From: a virus
IMG/VR virus record: IMGVR_UViG_3300009104_000047
Coordinates: 1 to 39,978 of that record
Reading direction: 5' to 3' (one strand)
Length of the DNA stretch: 39,978 bases
The notes under the pieces: generated by a model
The model's database searches: none
Told to the model about the DNA's origin: nothing
The model's input: the letters and a program-made list of their open reading frames with translations, nothing else
Translations under genes and position numbers: made by a program
Part shown: piece after piece, positions 15,514-25,837 of the stretch
Layout of the letters: every line of letters begins with the position of its first letter
Numbering within the stretch: the first letter of the stretch is position 1

Positions 15514-17933
15514 TGGGTTTTGGTGGATTTAATTTAGATTCTTTACGTGAAGCAGGTTTTGACATTGTTGATGGCGAAGTTGTTGATGTAATAAATCCTA
15601 ATGCCCCTATTGCAATTGGTGGTCCTCCTCCTGTTAGCAAAAACACAGGTAATTTTGGGGATATTTTAGGAATACAATATAATCCTTCTCCTCCTACTGC
15701 ACCTGCTCCTGCTTTGACTAATGAGCAGTGGATGGATCAGATGATTGATCAAAACAGATTTGGTGTCGATTTAATAGATCCTGTTAATGTGTTTAATACT
15801 GTACCTAAAACTACTACTACGGTTCCTGCTGAGATGACTCAAGCGGCGTTTGATGCTGGTGAGATGGTTGTTGATCCTCGTATAGCGATGAGGGAACAGG
15901 CTGCTACAGATTTTTTAGCGAGTGAAGGTTACTTTGAAGGACGGGGTGGCACTCAACAACAGTTGGATGATTTTTTGAATGTTGTTGGTACGGAAGATTG
16001 GTTTAATTACCTTGCCGGTCAAGGTCCTGAGTCTGATGTTATGCAAGATTTTGGTCCTGAGATTTTAGCGGCTCAACAAAGGTTGGCTGATACAGGTTCA
16101 GCGACGTTACCTTGGATGGATTCACCTGAATTTCAAAAAGATTATGCTCCTCCTACGATAACGCAACCAGATGATGGCACAGTCCAATGCGGTCCCGGAT
16201 TTCATGCTGAGAATGGTGTGTGTGTTCCTGATAAAGTAGGAGGTAACGGAGGAGACGGCAGTGGTGAAACTCCTTTTGGTGGACCCGATGAACCTAAACC
16301 AAAGTTGACTCCTGTTGGCAATTTTGTTGATAGCCAAACTGAAGCGTTGGATGTTATCCAACGCAGATTAGATGAAATTACTAATGCTACTAATGCTGCT
16401 AGAGATTCTGGTATTGAACAAATTGATATAATTGAAAACGAGGCTCAGAAGCAGTTAGATGCTACTTTCGCTAATCAGTACACTGTGTTAGATCCTATGA
16501 CGGGTGAACCTCTTAAAGAGGGCGAGATGGATCGTCTTCTTGCAACTTGGAAAGATGAACAATCTAAATCCAAGACTGCTCGTGCGGCAGATAAGGCTGT
16601 TATAGGCAACCTTGCTTTGGCAGAAAATATTGTTTCTTCTCAAATGGAGTTCGACACTATAGATACTTTGTATGGGGATCAGATAGATGCCCAATACCAG
16701 TACATTGATTCTCTTTACCGTATAGGTAAGTTGGCTAAAGATGACCGTGACGCGATGCTTACTAACATTATGGCAGGCTACAAGTCTGATCTTGTAAGTA
16801 AGGCTATTGAGATTATTTTGGGCGCTGAGATTGATACTGCTGATAGGCGCGCTGAGGTGCGTGAGGATGCTTTGTCTGCTAGGGATGTAGCCGATTATCT
16901 TGGGGCTGATCCTAATGCCATATTTGGTGGTATGCGTGGGGATATTCCTATTGGTGAGATGGCTTATCAAACTGGTGAGCGTATAGCGGGGCAAGAGTTT
17001 ACTGCTGGTGAATCCGAGTTGGATCGTTTAGCGCAGGGTATTAATCCTGCTACTGGTAGACCTTATGGGTTTATGACTCAGGGTCCTTATGCTGGTATGA
17101 CTATTGGTGAGGCTAATGCTGCCCGTCAGGAGAAAGATTTGTTGGCTCTTCAGATGGATATCATGGAGGCTGAGGAGGCTCGTGCTGTTGATGCTGTTGA
17201 TTTGGAAGCGGAGCGTTATGAGGAGATGTGGCGTGAGGGTGGTAAGGGTTGGTACGATTTAGGTCTTAATCCTGCTACTGGCAGACCGTGGAATATGGAT
17301 GATGATGATGATGTTTATGGTGAGCCTATTCCGTCTGGTTTTTACGCTAAAGATTTTGAGATAACAAATCCTATTACAGGCGAAGTTGAACCTATAAATC
17401 TACCTAATATTGAAGTTATTGATGGTCAGTATTGGATGACTCCTAGTCAGTTCTCTCAAATAGGTCCTGTGTTGGAAGCAAATCTCGCTAAACAGCAATT
17501 TGGTGATCTCGGTGATCCTATGGGGATTATCGAAAATGCTATAATGAGAGTAGCGGGGTCACGTTTTGCAGAGTGGGATCAAGAGGCAAATGAAATAATT
17601 GCTCTTAGTGAGAGAACGGGTATTTTACCCGGAGATGATGACTACTTGCCTACGGGTTATGACAAAAAGCATGTGCTTGAAAGGATGATTTCTGAAAAGG
17701 CATATGGAGATCCTGATGCTGCTTTAGTTTGGGCTAACTACACGGGGCAACCTGTGATGGGTAAATCTACGGTAAGTGCAACTAGAGGTCTTACTTACAC
17801 TGCTAAACCAGATGGAACTATTGAATGGGGTGGGTTCCCTGAAGATACAAGAAATGATACGCCAGCCCAGAATCCTGAGTTAAGAGGTCAAGAAAATTGG
17901 GATATCTATGGTGGGAACCTTTTTAAAGAGTAG
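15513..17933 (+). CDS. Large internal virion protein candidate, 806 aa
   Basis: An acidic 806-aa protein with a Pro/Gly-rich N-terminal 250 residues, including a short Cys-containing stretch (CGPGFHAENGVCVPD, about 227-241). A helical central part (about 270-480) follows. A repeat begins with NPATGRP twice, near residues 510 and 586, the second followed by a run of Asp. It lies just before the 2168-aa giant gene and after fibre genes, where podoviruses encode internal core or ejection proteins. No enzymatic motif is seen, and the role is inferred from size and order. Confidence 0.65.
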   Translation: MGFGGFNLDSLREAGFDIVDGEVVDVINPNAPIAIGGPPPVSKNTGNFGDILGIQYNPSPPTAPAPALTNEQWMDQMIDQNRFGVDLIDPVNVFNTVPKTTTTVPAEMTQAAFDAGEMVVDPRIAMREQAATDFLASEGYFEGRGGTQQQLDDFLNVVGTEDWFNYLAGQGPESDVMQDFGPEILAAQQRLADTGSATLPWMDSPEFQKDYAPPTITQPDDGTVQCGPGFHAENGVCVPDKVGGNGGDGSGETPFGGPDEPKPKLTPVGNFVDSQTEALDVIQRRLDEITNATNAARDSGIEQIDIIENEAQKQLDATFANQYTVLDPMTGEPLKEGEMDRLLATWKDEQSKSKTARAADKAVIGNLALAENIVSSQMEFDTIDTLYGDQIDAQYQYIDSLYRIGKLAKDDRDAMLTNIMAGYKSDLVSKAIEIILGAEIDTADRRAEVREDALSARDVADYLGADPNAIFGGMRGDIPIGEMAYQTGERIAGQEFTAGESELDRLAQGINPATGRPYGFMTQGPYAGMTIGEANAARQEKDLLALQMDIMEAEEARAVDAVDLEAERYEEMWREGGKGWYDLGLNPATGRPWNMDDDDDVYGEPIPSGFYAKDFEITNPITGEVEPINLPNIEVIDGQYWMTPSQFSQIGPVLEANLAKQQFGDLGDPMGIIENAIMRVAGSRFAEWDQEANEIIALSERTGILPGDDDYLPTGYDKKHVLERMISEKAYGDPDAALVWANYTGQPVMGKSTVSATRGLTYTAKPDGTIEWGGFPEDTRNDTPAQNPELRGQENWDIYGGNLFKE

Positions 17934-17935
17934 TC

Positions 17936-20900
17936 GTGGCTACTAATGTATACACGCAGGTTCAGCAGGCTTTAAATAAAGCCAAGTTAGGTAAAATACC
18001 TACTCCTTTTACACCTCCTAAACCTAGTGGGTTGAATAATTTACAGTTACCTACCAGATCATCTCAAGTTGTCGTTGGTCCTCGTACTCCTAAGGCTCCA
18101 AGTCCGGGCAAGGGCGGTATTCTTTCTGTTTTAGGTGTCCTTGATTGGGGTCGTTCTGCTATTGCGAGTACCCTCAAAGAGGGTATCGACTGGTTCCAAG
18201 GTGAAGGTTTTGATACGTCTGATTGGTGGGATCAGACTAAATCTCATTATGGTTTCGGTGATTTGATTCGTGAGGAACGTACTGCTGTCGGTTGGGGTTT
18301 GATGGCTTTGGCTCCGTTTACTGGTGGTATAACTGCTGGCGCTTTGGGTGCCAGTGTGTTGGCGGATAATATTCATTTGGATCGTGTTGTCGGTTTTATT
18401 GGTGATGTTGCTATTGATCCGTTGACTTATATGGGTGGTTATAATGTTATTGCTCGTAACATGGGTGGCTACAAAAAGATGGGTGACGAGTTATACAAAT
18501 TAGGTCAGTTGAATCCTCAAGATTTGGTTCGTTTAGGTAACGAGGCTGGTGTTAAGAATCTTGGTAAAGGTTCTGCTGGTAAGATGAAGAAAGCGATTGA
18601 TGCCGCTATTTTGGCTGGTCGTGATGGCAGGTCGATGTCTTCTATTTCTCGGTCTTTGAACAAAACTGAGGCTGGTCAGGGTGTTGCTAGGATGATGGGG
18701 TTGGATGCTGGTATGCGTTTACGTGTGCCTTTCACTGGTCCTGTTTCTCGTGCTGGTAGGAATCTTGACAAAATGGTTTTCGAGGGGTTAAAGGGTACTG
18801 GTGCTACGATGCGTGGCGCTACTCGTACCGCTATTGGTGATAGTAGTTTACAGGGTGTTGGCAAATATTTGGATGCTGCTGGTGCTGGGTTAACTGGGGC
18901 TGCAAAAATGGCTCGTCGCGTGTTCCCTGATGACACTCCTTTGCATCGTTTGTTAGATGGTCAGCGTGTCCGTAACGTTCCTGTTGCTTACAAGAGGGGT
19001 TACACGGATGCGCAGTATAAAGATTTTGTTAAAGACATGCGTAAAGGTAGAGCATCTCAGGTTCCTGAAGATATAAGAAAGACTGTTGGTACTGTTACTC
19101 GTGCGCCCAGAGAAGTTAAATTACCTACGGGTGTTAAGGGTGGTGCTGTTTTCCGTCAAGCGGATTTCATTCAACGCACTTTAAGGAACTTGCCTGTTTT
19201 TGGTTCTGTTAAACCTTGGAGGTTGTGGCAGAAACTTTCCGAGAGTGAAACAGAGGACGCTAGAAAAGTTTTTAATCCTGAGTATTGGAAGACTTTAACC
19301 CCTGAGGTTCGTGATGAACTGCAAGGCGGGTTGGTTAAAATGTGGCGCAACAGATTCAGCCCATCTGATGAGGCGTGGAAACAGGCAATGTTGTCTAATA
19401 ACCCTGAGACTATTGCTGGGGCTTGGGCTGCGGAATCGTCGCACAGGTATGCTAAAGGTCGAAGCAATCTTGCGAGAGAGATTGTTAAAAAAGGGCGTAA
19501 CGCTATTTTTAATCGTTCTGCTGTTGTGGGTGCGCAGATCACTTCTTCAGATGCTTACAAGTTAGCGGAGGCTATTGCACGATTAGAGATGCTAATCTTG
19601 AATGCTGATAATGTAGCAACAGGCATTAACCGTAACAACCAGTGGTTTAAGAACCTTCCGCACGAGGTGCGGGAACTCCCTGACGAAGTGCTAGTACAAT
19701 ATGCTAACGATGTTCTCAGCATGATGAAAGGTGTCAGGGATGTAGCCGAAAAAGATCTCCCCGCCTTTAAACAACTCATGCAAGACCTTCTCGCTAGGGA
19801 AGGTCAAGGGTTTATTCCTCGTCGTATGACACAATCTATGCGTAAACGTTTCGGTATGAGTAGCAAAATTTATGAGGATGATTTCGATATTTCTGGAATG
19901 TTAAGAAGCCAGTCGTCTAAGCGCAGGGGTTGGGGGCCGGGTCAGCCTGTGACGCTACAAGGGCAGGCTGTGGCTGATGCTCGTAGCGCTGGAAGAATAA
20001 CTACTCATAACGGTGAGTTGGTTATCAATCAGGCTAAGGGGTCTAATAAGCCTTTTATTGTTGAGGCTCCTCGTGAGGCTGGTGTTTCTGTCCGTCAGCA
20101 GATTAACGATTTGAGTATGGATGTTTTTGGTGAAGCCATGTATGAGGACAATTTGTTCAAAGTGTTGGACAATTGGGGTTCTGGTGTGGGTATGGATCTC
20201 ACTAATAATGCTTGGTTGGCTGAGTTGCAACGTCAGGGTTGGCCTATTGAGAGTTTCCCTGAGAGTATGCAGAATGCTTTGAGGAGGGAGTCTGAGAAGA
20301 TGGTGGCTGAGGCTGCTGCTGTTGAGGCTCGTGATGTGGCTAAGGGTGTTAAGCGTTTGACTAGGTTGCAGACTGCGGCTATGGCTTATAGGGCTACTAG
20401 TGAGGAGGATTTGAAGGAAGTTTCTCGGGTTTTGGAGAATTACCGTCGTAGGTTGGAGTTTCCTGAGAAGTTCAGGGATGATATGCCTATTGGTGTTGCA
20501 GAATCGAGAATACCGAGAAAACTCAGAGAGTTCCATGCCACTATTGTTGATTTAGAAATGTTGACTCCTGTTAGATCCAACATGGTTGGTACAGGTGCTT
20601 TCTTTAAGAATGCTGAACGCACTGGTGCGCTTGATCAGTTGTTTGCGAGGATAGCGGAATCTGATCCTGAGTTTACTGAACGGTTGTTGCTTCATCTTAA
20701 TGCTGGTGATGCGACTGATGATGTATCTAATTTGGTGGAACATTATGTTATACGTGGACTATTTCCTCAAGCAATTTCAGACGGCACTCCAGAGTTTGTT
20801 GATGAAGTAGTTCAAAAACTTCCTCAACTATTTTCTAAAGGACCTGATGGATCGTTGGTTTATCAAATAGATCAGGATTGGGCTAGACAAGTTTTGATAG

Positions 20901-23900
20901 ATGAAGTTGATCGTGGCATACAGGAAATGGATCAATATCAGAGACTTGTTTTAAGTCAGGTTAGTGTCGCTGGCGAGTTGCAAAACATTGCTGACGAGTT
21001 GGATGATATAGGACGCGAGTTGGCGGCTATCGGTAATACTCTACAGCCTGATGGCAGAGTTCCTGACAAGGTTGACGAGTTGTTGTTACGACAGTACGAG
21101 TTGGGTGCTAGGTATCAGGAGTTGCATGACGATTTCAATAATGTGATCGCTCCTCAGATTACGACTTTTGAACATAGGATTACTTCGTTGGCTGAAGGTT
21201 TAGTAGGTCGTCAGATACCTAAACAGATTGGTTATTCTCCTTCTGAGCCGGTTGTCTTTAAAGGGTTATCTAAATTAGAGAATGAAAACGTTAACAAAGT
21301 TTTAGACAGGATTTTTAATAACCGTCAAGACGGTGACACTATTTTGTTACGTGAGTTATTGGGTATAGGTCAGGACAGTGTAGAGGGGTTTCATGCTGGT
21401 GTCATAGATGCTAAAGGTTTAAAAAAGATAACTCCAGAGGTTTATAGAGCATATTTCCAGTTAAGAAACATGCAGGATCCAGATTTTGCGATTGATTATG
21501 TTGATGAAGGTGGTGATCTCTTCGCTGATGATGTGTTGGAAGGAATACTTGATCCGAGAAGCGATTTTTATCAACTGAAACCAAGTGTTAAAGAGATAAG
21601 AGCCGTTCAAAAAGAATTACATAAACTCAGCCAAGAATCGTTAGCGGACTTTCCAGAAACAATAACTGTTTACCGTTTCGGGAGCCAAGAAACCGCTCCT
21701 TCTTTTAGTTTGAACCCTGCTTTTGATCCTGAAGCAGCCGGCATATTTGGAATGCAGGGTTCACGCCCAGCAGGTTTCGACATTAGGAGTGAGTCTAGGA
21801 TGGAAGCGTTCACTGTTAAAAAGAAAGACATTCTTTTTTCTATGGTGATGCGGGACGGACCAATTTTAGCCTATGAAGGAATTCCTGAAGCGGAAGTTTT
21901 AATTAGTCCTTCTGTGTCTATGAGAGTTGCTCGTAAACCTGTGACTATTGTTCAAGATTTACAAGCAGGTAACAAAGAGTTGGGGCATCTAATTCAAGAT
22001 TCTGGACAGAATCTAGTAGAAAAATTGAAGTTAGTTAATGAGAGTGCTAAACAAATCAAGTTAACTGATCGGTCTATTGCACTGATGCGTGATGTTGAAA
22101 ACATTATTAATCAACACAAACCCTTGACATCATCGTGGGAAGATCAAAAACAATCATATAGCAAATTATATCATTCCTTGGCATCGTGGGAAGAATACAT
22201 GAACATCGCTAAAGGCGACGATGTGTTTGGACACAACAATTTTATTGATATTCCTATTAATGGCACGATCAACATGGATGAAGCCAGAGGGCTTCTCGAT
22301 GATGTTCTTAATCGTATGGCACGGTTACAGGAATCAGAACTACTATCTGAGACTTTAGATCCTATTGAACGTATTGGACGTAAACCGTCCGTCAGATATA
22401 AACAGTTCGATATGACTAACGAAGAGATCGTAGCGGCTACAGAAGACCTTACTGGTAAGTCTGAGAAGATGTTTGCTGAGGCTCAAAGGTTGCGTCAAGA
22501 GGCTGAAGCGTTACGGACACGTGTTGCTGGGTCTGAAAGCCCCCAATCCGCTGGTGATATTGCAGCGTTAGAAGAAATGGCTCTCGTCGCTGAGATAGAA
22601 GCACAGTCTTTGGCTCGTGAAGCAGCAGATTTTATGAACTTGTCCGGTATGCAACGTGGTGTAGCCTCCTTGCAAGAAGCAGGTGTTGATCTACCTAGCA
22701 TACCTACTCGAAAACGAGTTGTTTTAACTGAAAGTAATGTGCAAGGTTATGATCCATCTTTCAGATTGGGAGGCTTTGATCCTATAGCAAATCCAAGAGC
22801 GATGAATGAACAAGATATCAACACTTGGATGGATTCAGTGTTGGACGGCATGTCCAACTGGGGTCCTTGGCGTATAGCAACAGGCAACACAGAGTTGAAT
22901 GAGGGCATGGTTGCTGCTGCTGAAGCGTTTAAACGAATGAACACTCCTAGAGAAGTTGAAGGTTTCCTGAAATATTATGACAAGTTCCAAAACTTCCTTA
23001 AAGCAGGAATGATCGCTACACCCGGATTCGTTTTCCGTAACGTTTTCGGTGCTTTCTTTAACGCATGGTTAGATGGTGTTAACCCTACGCATATGATTAA
23101 GGCAGCGAACATCACGAAACGTGTCGGTGAGAAGGCGAGCAGAGAGAATCTTTCTTTTATTGAGGCTGCCCGTGCTTTGGCAAAGGCTAGTGATGATGAG
23201 TATTTGCAAAATTATGTGTCGTTGTTGGAAGCGGGTGTGCGTGGTGGTGGTCAGGCTACTGTGAGTGTGAAGATACCTACTGCTGGTGGCGCTCAACGTA
23301 TTTTACCTGACCGTGTGTCACAAGCATTAAATAAACTTAGTCCTCACAAAGAGGCTGCTGGTACTTTACATATGGCTAATGTTCCTACAGGTTTAGGCAA
23401 CCATGTGCGTGGTCAGATAGTTTTCGGCATGCCTGATGCTGCCGCTAGTGATCTTGTGGCTACTAGCGTGTCTCCTTTGTCTAGTAATTTTGCTTATTAT
23501 CAGATGATAAGAAGCGCCAATGTGCAGGCTGAGGACATGATTCGTTTGGGTGTCGGGTTGGACACTATGCGTTGGGGTGGTTCTGTGGAGGATGGTTTGG
23601 AACGGATCGCTAAGTCACAGTTTGATTACAGTGAGTTGACTGAGTTTGAAAGAAACGTTATGCAACGGTTGATGCCTTTCTACACTTGGACTCGTAAGAA
23701 TGTTCCTTACCAGTTGCAACAGTTAGGTAAGCACCCTAATAAGTATAATGCTGTGATGAACGCTAAACGTAACCTTGAGTGGGGTACCGAAGATGATGGT
23801 GTGGTACCTGATTACATGTTGCAACCTTTTGGTATTAAGATGCCTTTCACTGCGTCTGGTGCGCGAGTTTATACTGTACCTGATCTTCCTTTCCAAGATT

Positions 23901-24442
23901 TACTTAAATACGATCCGACTGCTACGCAGGCGGGAGAGTTAGGTGATCCTTTGTACGGTGTTAAGAGTGCTTTGCAAAGTTTTGCTTGGCAGTTGTCCCC
24001 TATTATTAAGACTCCTGTTGAGATGGGTTTTCAGAAACAGTTATCTGGTTACGGTGCGCCTTTCACTGGTGAGAAAGTTATCGCTCCTCAGCCTATTCGG
24101 AGTATTCCGGGGTTGATGCAAGCGTTGGAGACTGTTGGTTGGGCTGAGAAAGATCCGGCTGAGGGTTGGCAGATGGCTGATCATAGTTTATATCTGGTCA
24201 CTAATGCGTTGCCTGCTTTGAGTACGTTGCGAAGGATGATACCTTCTGAGCCTAAGTATCAGGCAAAGTTTTTTGAAACAATGTTTTCTTCTATGGCTGG
24301 GTTGAGTGTGAGGCGTAACACTCCTGAAAGACAAGAAAGTTATGCTAAATATTTAAGGTATTTGCAGTCTAAATTGGACGCTGAACGTGGGGTTGCACGT
24401 AATAGGATAGGTAGTAGGACACCTCACACTAGCGTCAGGTAG
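17936..24442 (+). CDS. Giant internal virion/ejection protein, 2168 aa
   Basis: A single 6.5-kb gene starting at GTG 17936, two bases after the previous stop. The N-terminal part has a hydrophobic Gly/Ala-rich stretch at about residues 118-175. At about 1240-1345 a region resembles an ADP-ribosyltransferase fold: TVYRFG (Arg), then SFSLNP, then EAEVLI with an E-x-E pair. A coiled coil lies at about 1500-1570. A conserved C-terminal block (about 1676-1950) contains ATPGFVFRNVFGAFFNAWLDG and FDYSELTEFERNVMQRLMPFYTWTRKN, as seen in giant proteins of many actinobacterial and aquatic phages. It probably enters the host with the DNA. The ADP-ribosyltransferase idea is tentative. Confidence 0.75.
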   Translation: MATNVYTQVQQALNKAKLGKIPTPFTPPKPSGLNNLQLPTRSSQVVVGPRTPKAPSPGKGGILSVLGVLDWGRSAIASTLKEGIDWFQGEGFDTSDWWDQTKSHYGFGDLIREERTAVGWGLMALAPFTGGITAGALGASVLADNIHLDRVVGFIGDVAIDPLTYMGGYNVIARNMGGYKKMGDELYKLGQLNPQDLVRLGNEAGVKNLGKGSAGKMKKAIDAAILAGRDGRSMSSISRSLNKTEAGQGVARMMGLDAGMRLRVPFTGPVSRAGRNLDKMVFEGLKGTGATMRGATRTAIGDSSLQGVGKYLDAAGAGLTGAAKMARRVFPDDTPLHRLLDGQRVRNVPVAYKRGYTDAQYKDFVKDMRKGRASQVPEDIRKTVGTVTRAPREVKLPTGVKGGAVFRQADFIQRTLRNLPVFGSVKPWRLWQKLSESETEDARKVFNPEYWKTLTPEVRDELQGGLVKMWRNRFSPSDEAWKQAMLSNNPETIAGAWAAESSHRYAKGRSNLAREIVKKGRNAIFNRSAVVGAQITSSDAYKLAEAIARLEMLILNADNVATGINRNNQWFKNLPHEVRELPDEVLVQYANDVLSMMKGVRDVAEKDLPAFKQLMQDLLAREGQGFIPRRMTQSMRKRFGMSSKIYEDDFDISGMLRSQSSKRRGWGPGQPVTLQGQAVADARSAGRITTHNGELVINQAKGSNKPFIVEAPREAGVSVRQQINDLSMDVFGEAMYEDNLFKVLDNWGSGVGMDLTNNAWLAELQRQGWPIESFPESMQNALRRESEKMVAEAAAVEARDVAKGVKRLTRLQTAAMAYRATSEEDLKEVSRVLENYRRRLEFPEKFRDDMPIGVAESRIPRKLREFHATIVDLEMLTPVRSNMVGTGAFFKNAERTGALDQLFARIAESDPEFTERLLLHLNAGDATDDVSNLVEHYVIRGLFPQAISDGTPEFVDEVVQKLPQLFSKGPDGSLVYQIDQDWARQVLIDEVDRGIQEMDQYQRLVLSQVSVAGELQNIADELDDIGRELAAIGNTLQPDGRVPDKVDELLLRQYELGARYQELHDDFNNVIAPQITTFEHRITSLAEGLVGRQIPKQIGYSPSEPVVFKGLSKLENENVNKVLDRIFNNRQDGDTILLRELLGIGQDSVEGFHAGVIDAKGLKKITPEVYRAYFQLRNMQDPDFAIDYVDEGGDLFADDVLEGILDPRSDFYQLKPSVKEIRAVQKELHKLSQESLADFPETITVYRFGSQETAPSFSLNPAFDPEAAGIFGMQGSRPAGFDIRSESRMEAFTVKKKDILFSMVMRDGPILAYEGIPEAEVLISPSVSMRVARKPVTIVQDLQAGNKELGHLIQDSGQNLVEKLKLVNESAKQIKLTDRSIALMRDVENIINQHKPLTSSWEDQKQSYSKLYHSLASWEEYMNIAKGDDVFGHNNFIDIPINGTINMDEARGLLDDVLNRMARLQESELLSETLDPIERIGRKPSVRYKQFDMTNEEIVAATEDLTGKSEKMFAEAQRLRQEAEALRTRVAGSESPQSAGDIAALEEMALVAEIEAQSLAREAADFMNLSGMQRGVASLQEAGVDLPSIPTRKRVVLTESNVQGYDPSFRLGGFDPIANPRAMNEQDINTWMDSVLDGMSNWGPWRIATGNTELNEGMVAAAEAFKRMNTPREVEGFLKYYDKFQNFLKAGMIATPGFVFRNVFGAFFNAWLDGVNPTHMIKAANITKRVGEKASRENLSFIEAARALAKASDDEYLQNYVSLLEAGVRGGGQATVSVKIPTAGGAQRILPDRVSQALNKLSPHKEAAGTLHMANVPTGLGNHVRGQIVFGMPDAAASDLVATSVSPLSSNFAYYQMIRSANVQAEDMIRLGVGLDTMRWGGSVEDGLERIAKSQFDYSELTEFERNVMQRLMPFYTWTRKNVPYQLQQLGKHPNKYNAVMNAKRNLEWGTEDDGVVPDYMLQPFGIKMPFTASGARVYTVPDLPFQDLLKYDPTATQAGELGDPLYGVKSALQSFAWQLSPIIKTPVEMGFQKQLSGYGAPFTGEKVIAPQPIRSIPGLMQALETVGWAEKDPAEGWQMADHSLYLVTNALPALSTLRRMIPSEPKYQAKFFETMFSSMAGLSVRRNTPERQESYAKYLRYLQSKLDAERGVARNRIGSRTPHTSVR

Positions 24443-24466
24443 TCGGGACAGAAAGGGCTGATAGTT

Positions 24467-25237
24467 ATGAAACATTTATCGAGAGAGGATTGGGGAGCGA
24501 AACCACCTCCTAAGGGAAAGTTCGACAGGTTAAACCCTGCTCGTGTTACAGGCGTTGTTATACACCATTCTGGTGTAGAGAACGGACCTCGTGGGTCAGA
24601 TGCTGTTAAGGCTTTTGAACGCCATCACATGGGTAAAGGCTGGGATGGTATTGGCTACAACTGGCTTGTTGATGAGACTGGAACTATTTATGAGGGGCGT
24701 GGTTGGGCTAACCGTGGCGCTGGCACTAAGGGTTGGAACAGTCGTTCTATTAGTGTGTGTTTCACTGGTTGGGGTTTTAAGAGTGTCCCTGAGAAGTCTT
24801 TGGAGTCTTTGAAGATTATTGTTGAGGCGGCTGAGGCTCATTTCGGTAAGGGTTTGTGGGTTTCTACCCATCGTAAGAAGAGCAGTAAGGGGTACACGAC
24901 GTGTCCGGGTGACTGGTTGGGTGACTGGGTTGAGAATGGTATGGGTACTTCTCAGGCTCCTGATCGTGTCAATTGGGCTGCGATTATTCAGTTCTTTAAA
25001 GATTTACACGAGCAGGTTAAGAAGACTCCTTTGTCTCGTCCTAGCCGTAGCCGTGGTTTGCCTGTGCGTTTGGTGCAGGGAAAGTTAGCGGAGCGTGGTT
25101 TCAATCCGGGTCCTGTGGATGGGGTTTACGGTAAGAAGACAGGTGATGCTGTTAGAGAGTTTCAAAGAACACAGGGTTTTTTGAAGGTTACTGGTGTGGT
25201 GAACGGTGATACGTTTGGCGCACTGTTTATACAATAA
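24467..25237 (+). CDS. Endolysin: amidase with peptidoglycan-binding domain
   Basis: A 256-aa N-acetylmuramoyl-L-alanine amidase of the Amidase_2/PGRP family. It cuts the bond between muramic acid and the peptide stem to lyse the host. The zinc site is visible as H33 or H34 in VVIHHSG, H135 in STHR and C146 in TTCPG; the conserved Tyr of IGYNW is near residue 64. A PG_binding_1-type domain with LVQGKLAERGFNPGPVDGVYG and AVREFQ follows from about residue 190. There is no signal peptide, so release depends on the holin encoded downstream. The ATG at 24467 has AAAGGG upstream. Confidence 0.93.
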   Translation: MKHLSREDWGAKPPPKGKFDRLNPARVTGVVIHHSGVENGPRGSDAVKAFERHHMGKGWDGIGYNWLVDETGTIYEGRGWANRGAGTKGWNSRSISVCFTGWGFKSVPEKSLESLKIIVEAAEAHFGKGLWVSTHRKKSSKGYTTCPGDWLGDWVENGMGTSQAPDRVNWAAIIQFFKDLHEQVKKTPLSRPSRSRGLPVRLVQGKLAERGFNPGPVDGVYGKKTGDAVREFQRTQGFLKVTGVVNGDTFGALFIQ

Positions 25238-25246
25238 GGATATATT

Positions 25247-25438
25247 ATGCCAAAAGGTAAAGGATATGGGACGTTTGAAGAAACGTTTGGTTCACAGGAT
25301 GAACAACTTTATGACTCTACATCTTCATTTAACATGTGGGACGTAAGTCAAAAGGCTAAGAAAGCCGCATCATTTTTGCGGAACACTAAATTAGGAAACG
25401 CCGCTTATGGTGGTCTTCCTTTTCATAGAGATCATTAA
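25247..25438 (+). CDS. Hypothetical 63-aa protein in lysis block
   Basis: A small protein with a basic N-terminus (MPKGKGYG), a middle of Ser/Asp/Phe, and a basic helix (VSQKAKKAASFLRNTKLG). AAGGA precedes the ATG. It sits between endolysin and holin and may be a virion or lysis accessory. Not recognised. Confidence 0.6.
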   Translation: MPKGKGYGTFEETFGSQDEQLYDSTSSFNMWDVSQKAKKAASFLRNTKLGNAAYGGLPFHRDH

Positions 25439-25450
25439 TGAAAGTAGGTT

Positions 25451-25612
25451 ATGATGCCACATAAATTGGATGGAAAATCCCCGAGGGTGCCTGCTGCGGG
25501 CAAGGTCTTAGTTGACTCTGTTCGTCGTGGGGGTAATCAGGGTTCTCTCACTGGTGACGCTATGTTACGAATGAGTAACGGAATGCGCGCTAAATTTGAT
25601 GAGAACGACTAA
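25451..25612 (+). CDS. 53-aa basic protein in lysis block
   Basis: Two adjacent ATGs (25451, 25454) follow an AGG; either could start. The product is basic and Gly/Arg/Ser-rich (PHKLDGKSPRVPAAGKVLVD, then SVRRGGNQGS) with Met-rich C-terminus. Its stop shares one base with a 10-codon ORF. The spacing and protein-like composition support a real gene. Function unknown. Confidence 0.55.
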   Translation: MMPHKLDGKSPRVPAAGKVLVDSVRRGGNQGSLTGDAMLRMSNGMRAKFDEND

Positions 25613-25644
25613 TGGGGCGTAAAAAACCTCGTCCAAGATATTAA
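25612..25644 (+). CDS. 10-aa basic mini-ORF
   Basis: ATG 25612 overlaps the previous stop (TAATG) and encodes MGRKKPRPRY before TAA. Six of the ten residues are basic. It may be a real micropeptide, or only a coupling device that carries ribosomes towards the holin gene 19 bases downstream. Low certainty because of length. Confidence 0.25.
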   Translation: MGRKKPRPRY

Positions 25645-25663
25645 TCTAATAAAGGAAAAAAAT

Positions 25664-25837
25664 TTGAAGAACATGTTTGATGTATTGGAACGTGCTGGGT
25701 GGACTTTCGCTCAGGCTTTCCTTGGTGTTTTCGTTGTTGCTGACTTGTCGTCAGCGAAGGGTGCAGGTATCGCTGGTTTAGCAGCGGCTGTGTCTGTTCT
25801 TAAAACTATTGTTAAAGATAAAGTAGCGAAACACTAA
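25664..25837 (+). CDS. r1t-type holin (57 aa)
   Basis: TTG start at 25664, with AAAGGA at 25651-25656; an internal ATG at 25673 is a possible alternative. The sequence contains LERAGWTFAQAFLGVFVVAD and then a second hydrophobic stretch, AGIAGLAAAVSVLKTIV, followed by a basic tail. This two-helix pattern with WTFAQAF is typical of small phage r1t-like holins. It would form membrane lesions that let the amidase reach the wall and set lysis timing. It ends on the ATG of the next gene (TAATG). Confidence 0.8.
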   Translation: MKNMFDVLERAGWTFAQAFLGVFVVADLSSAKGAGIAGLAAAVSVLKTIVKDKVAKH

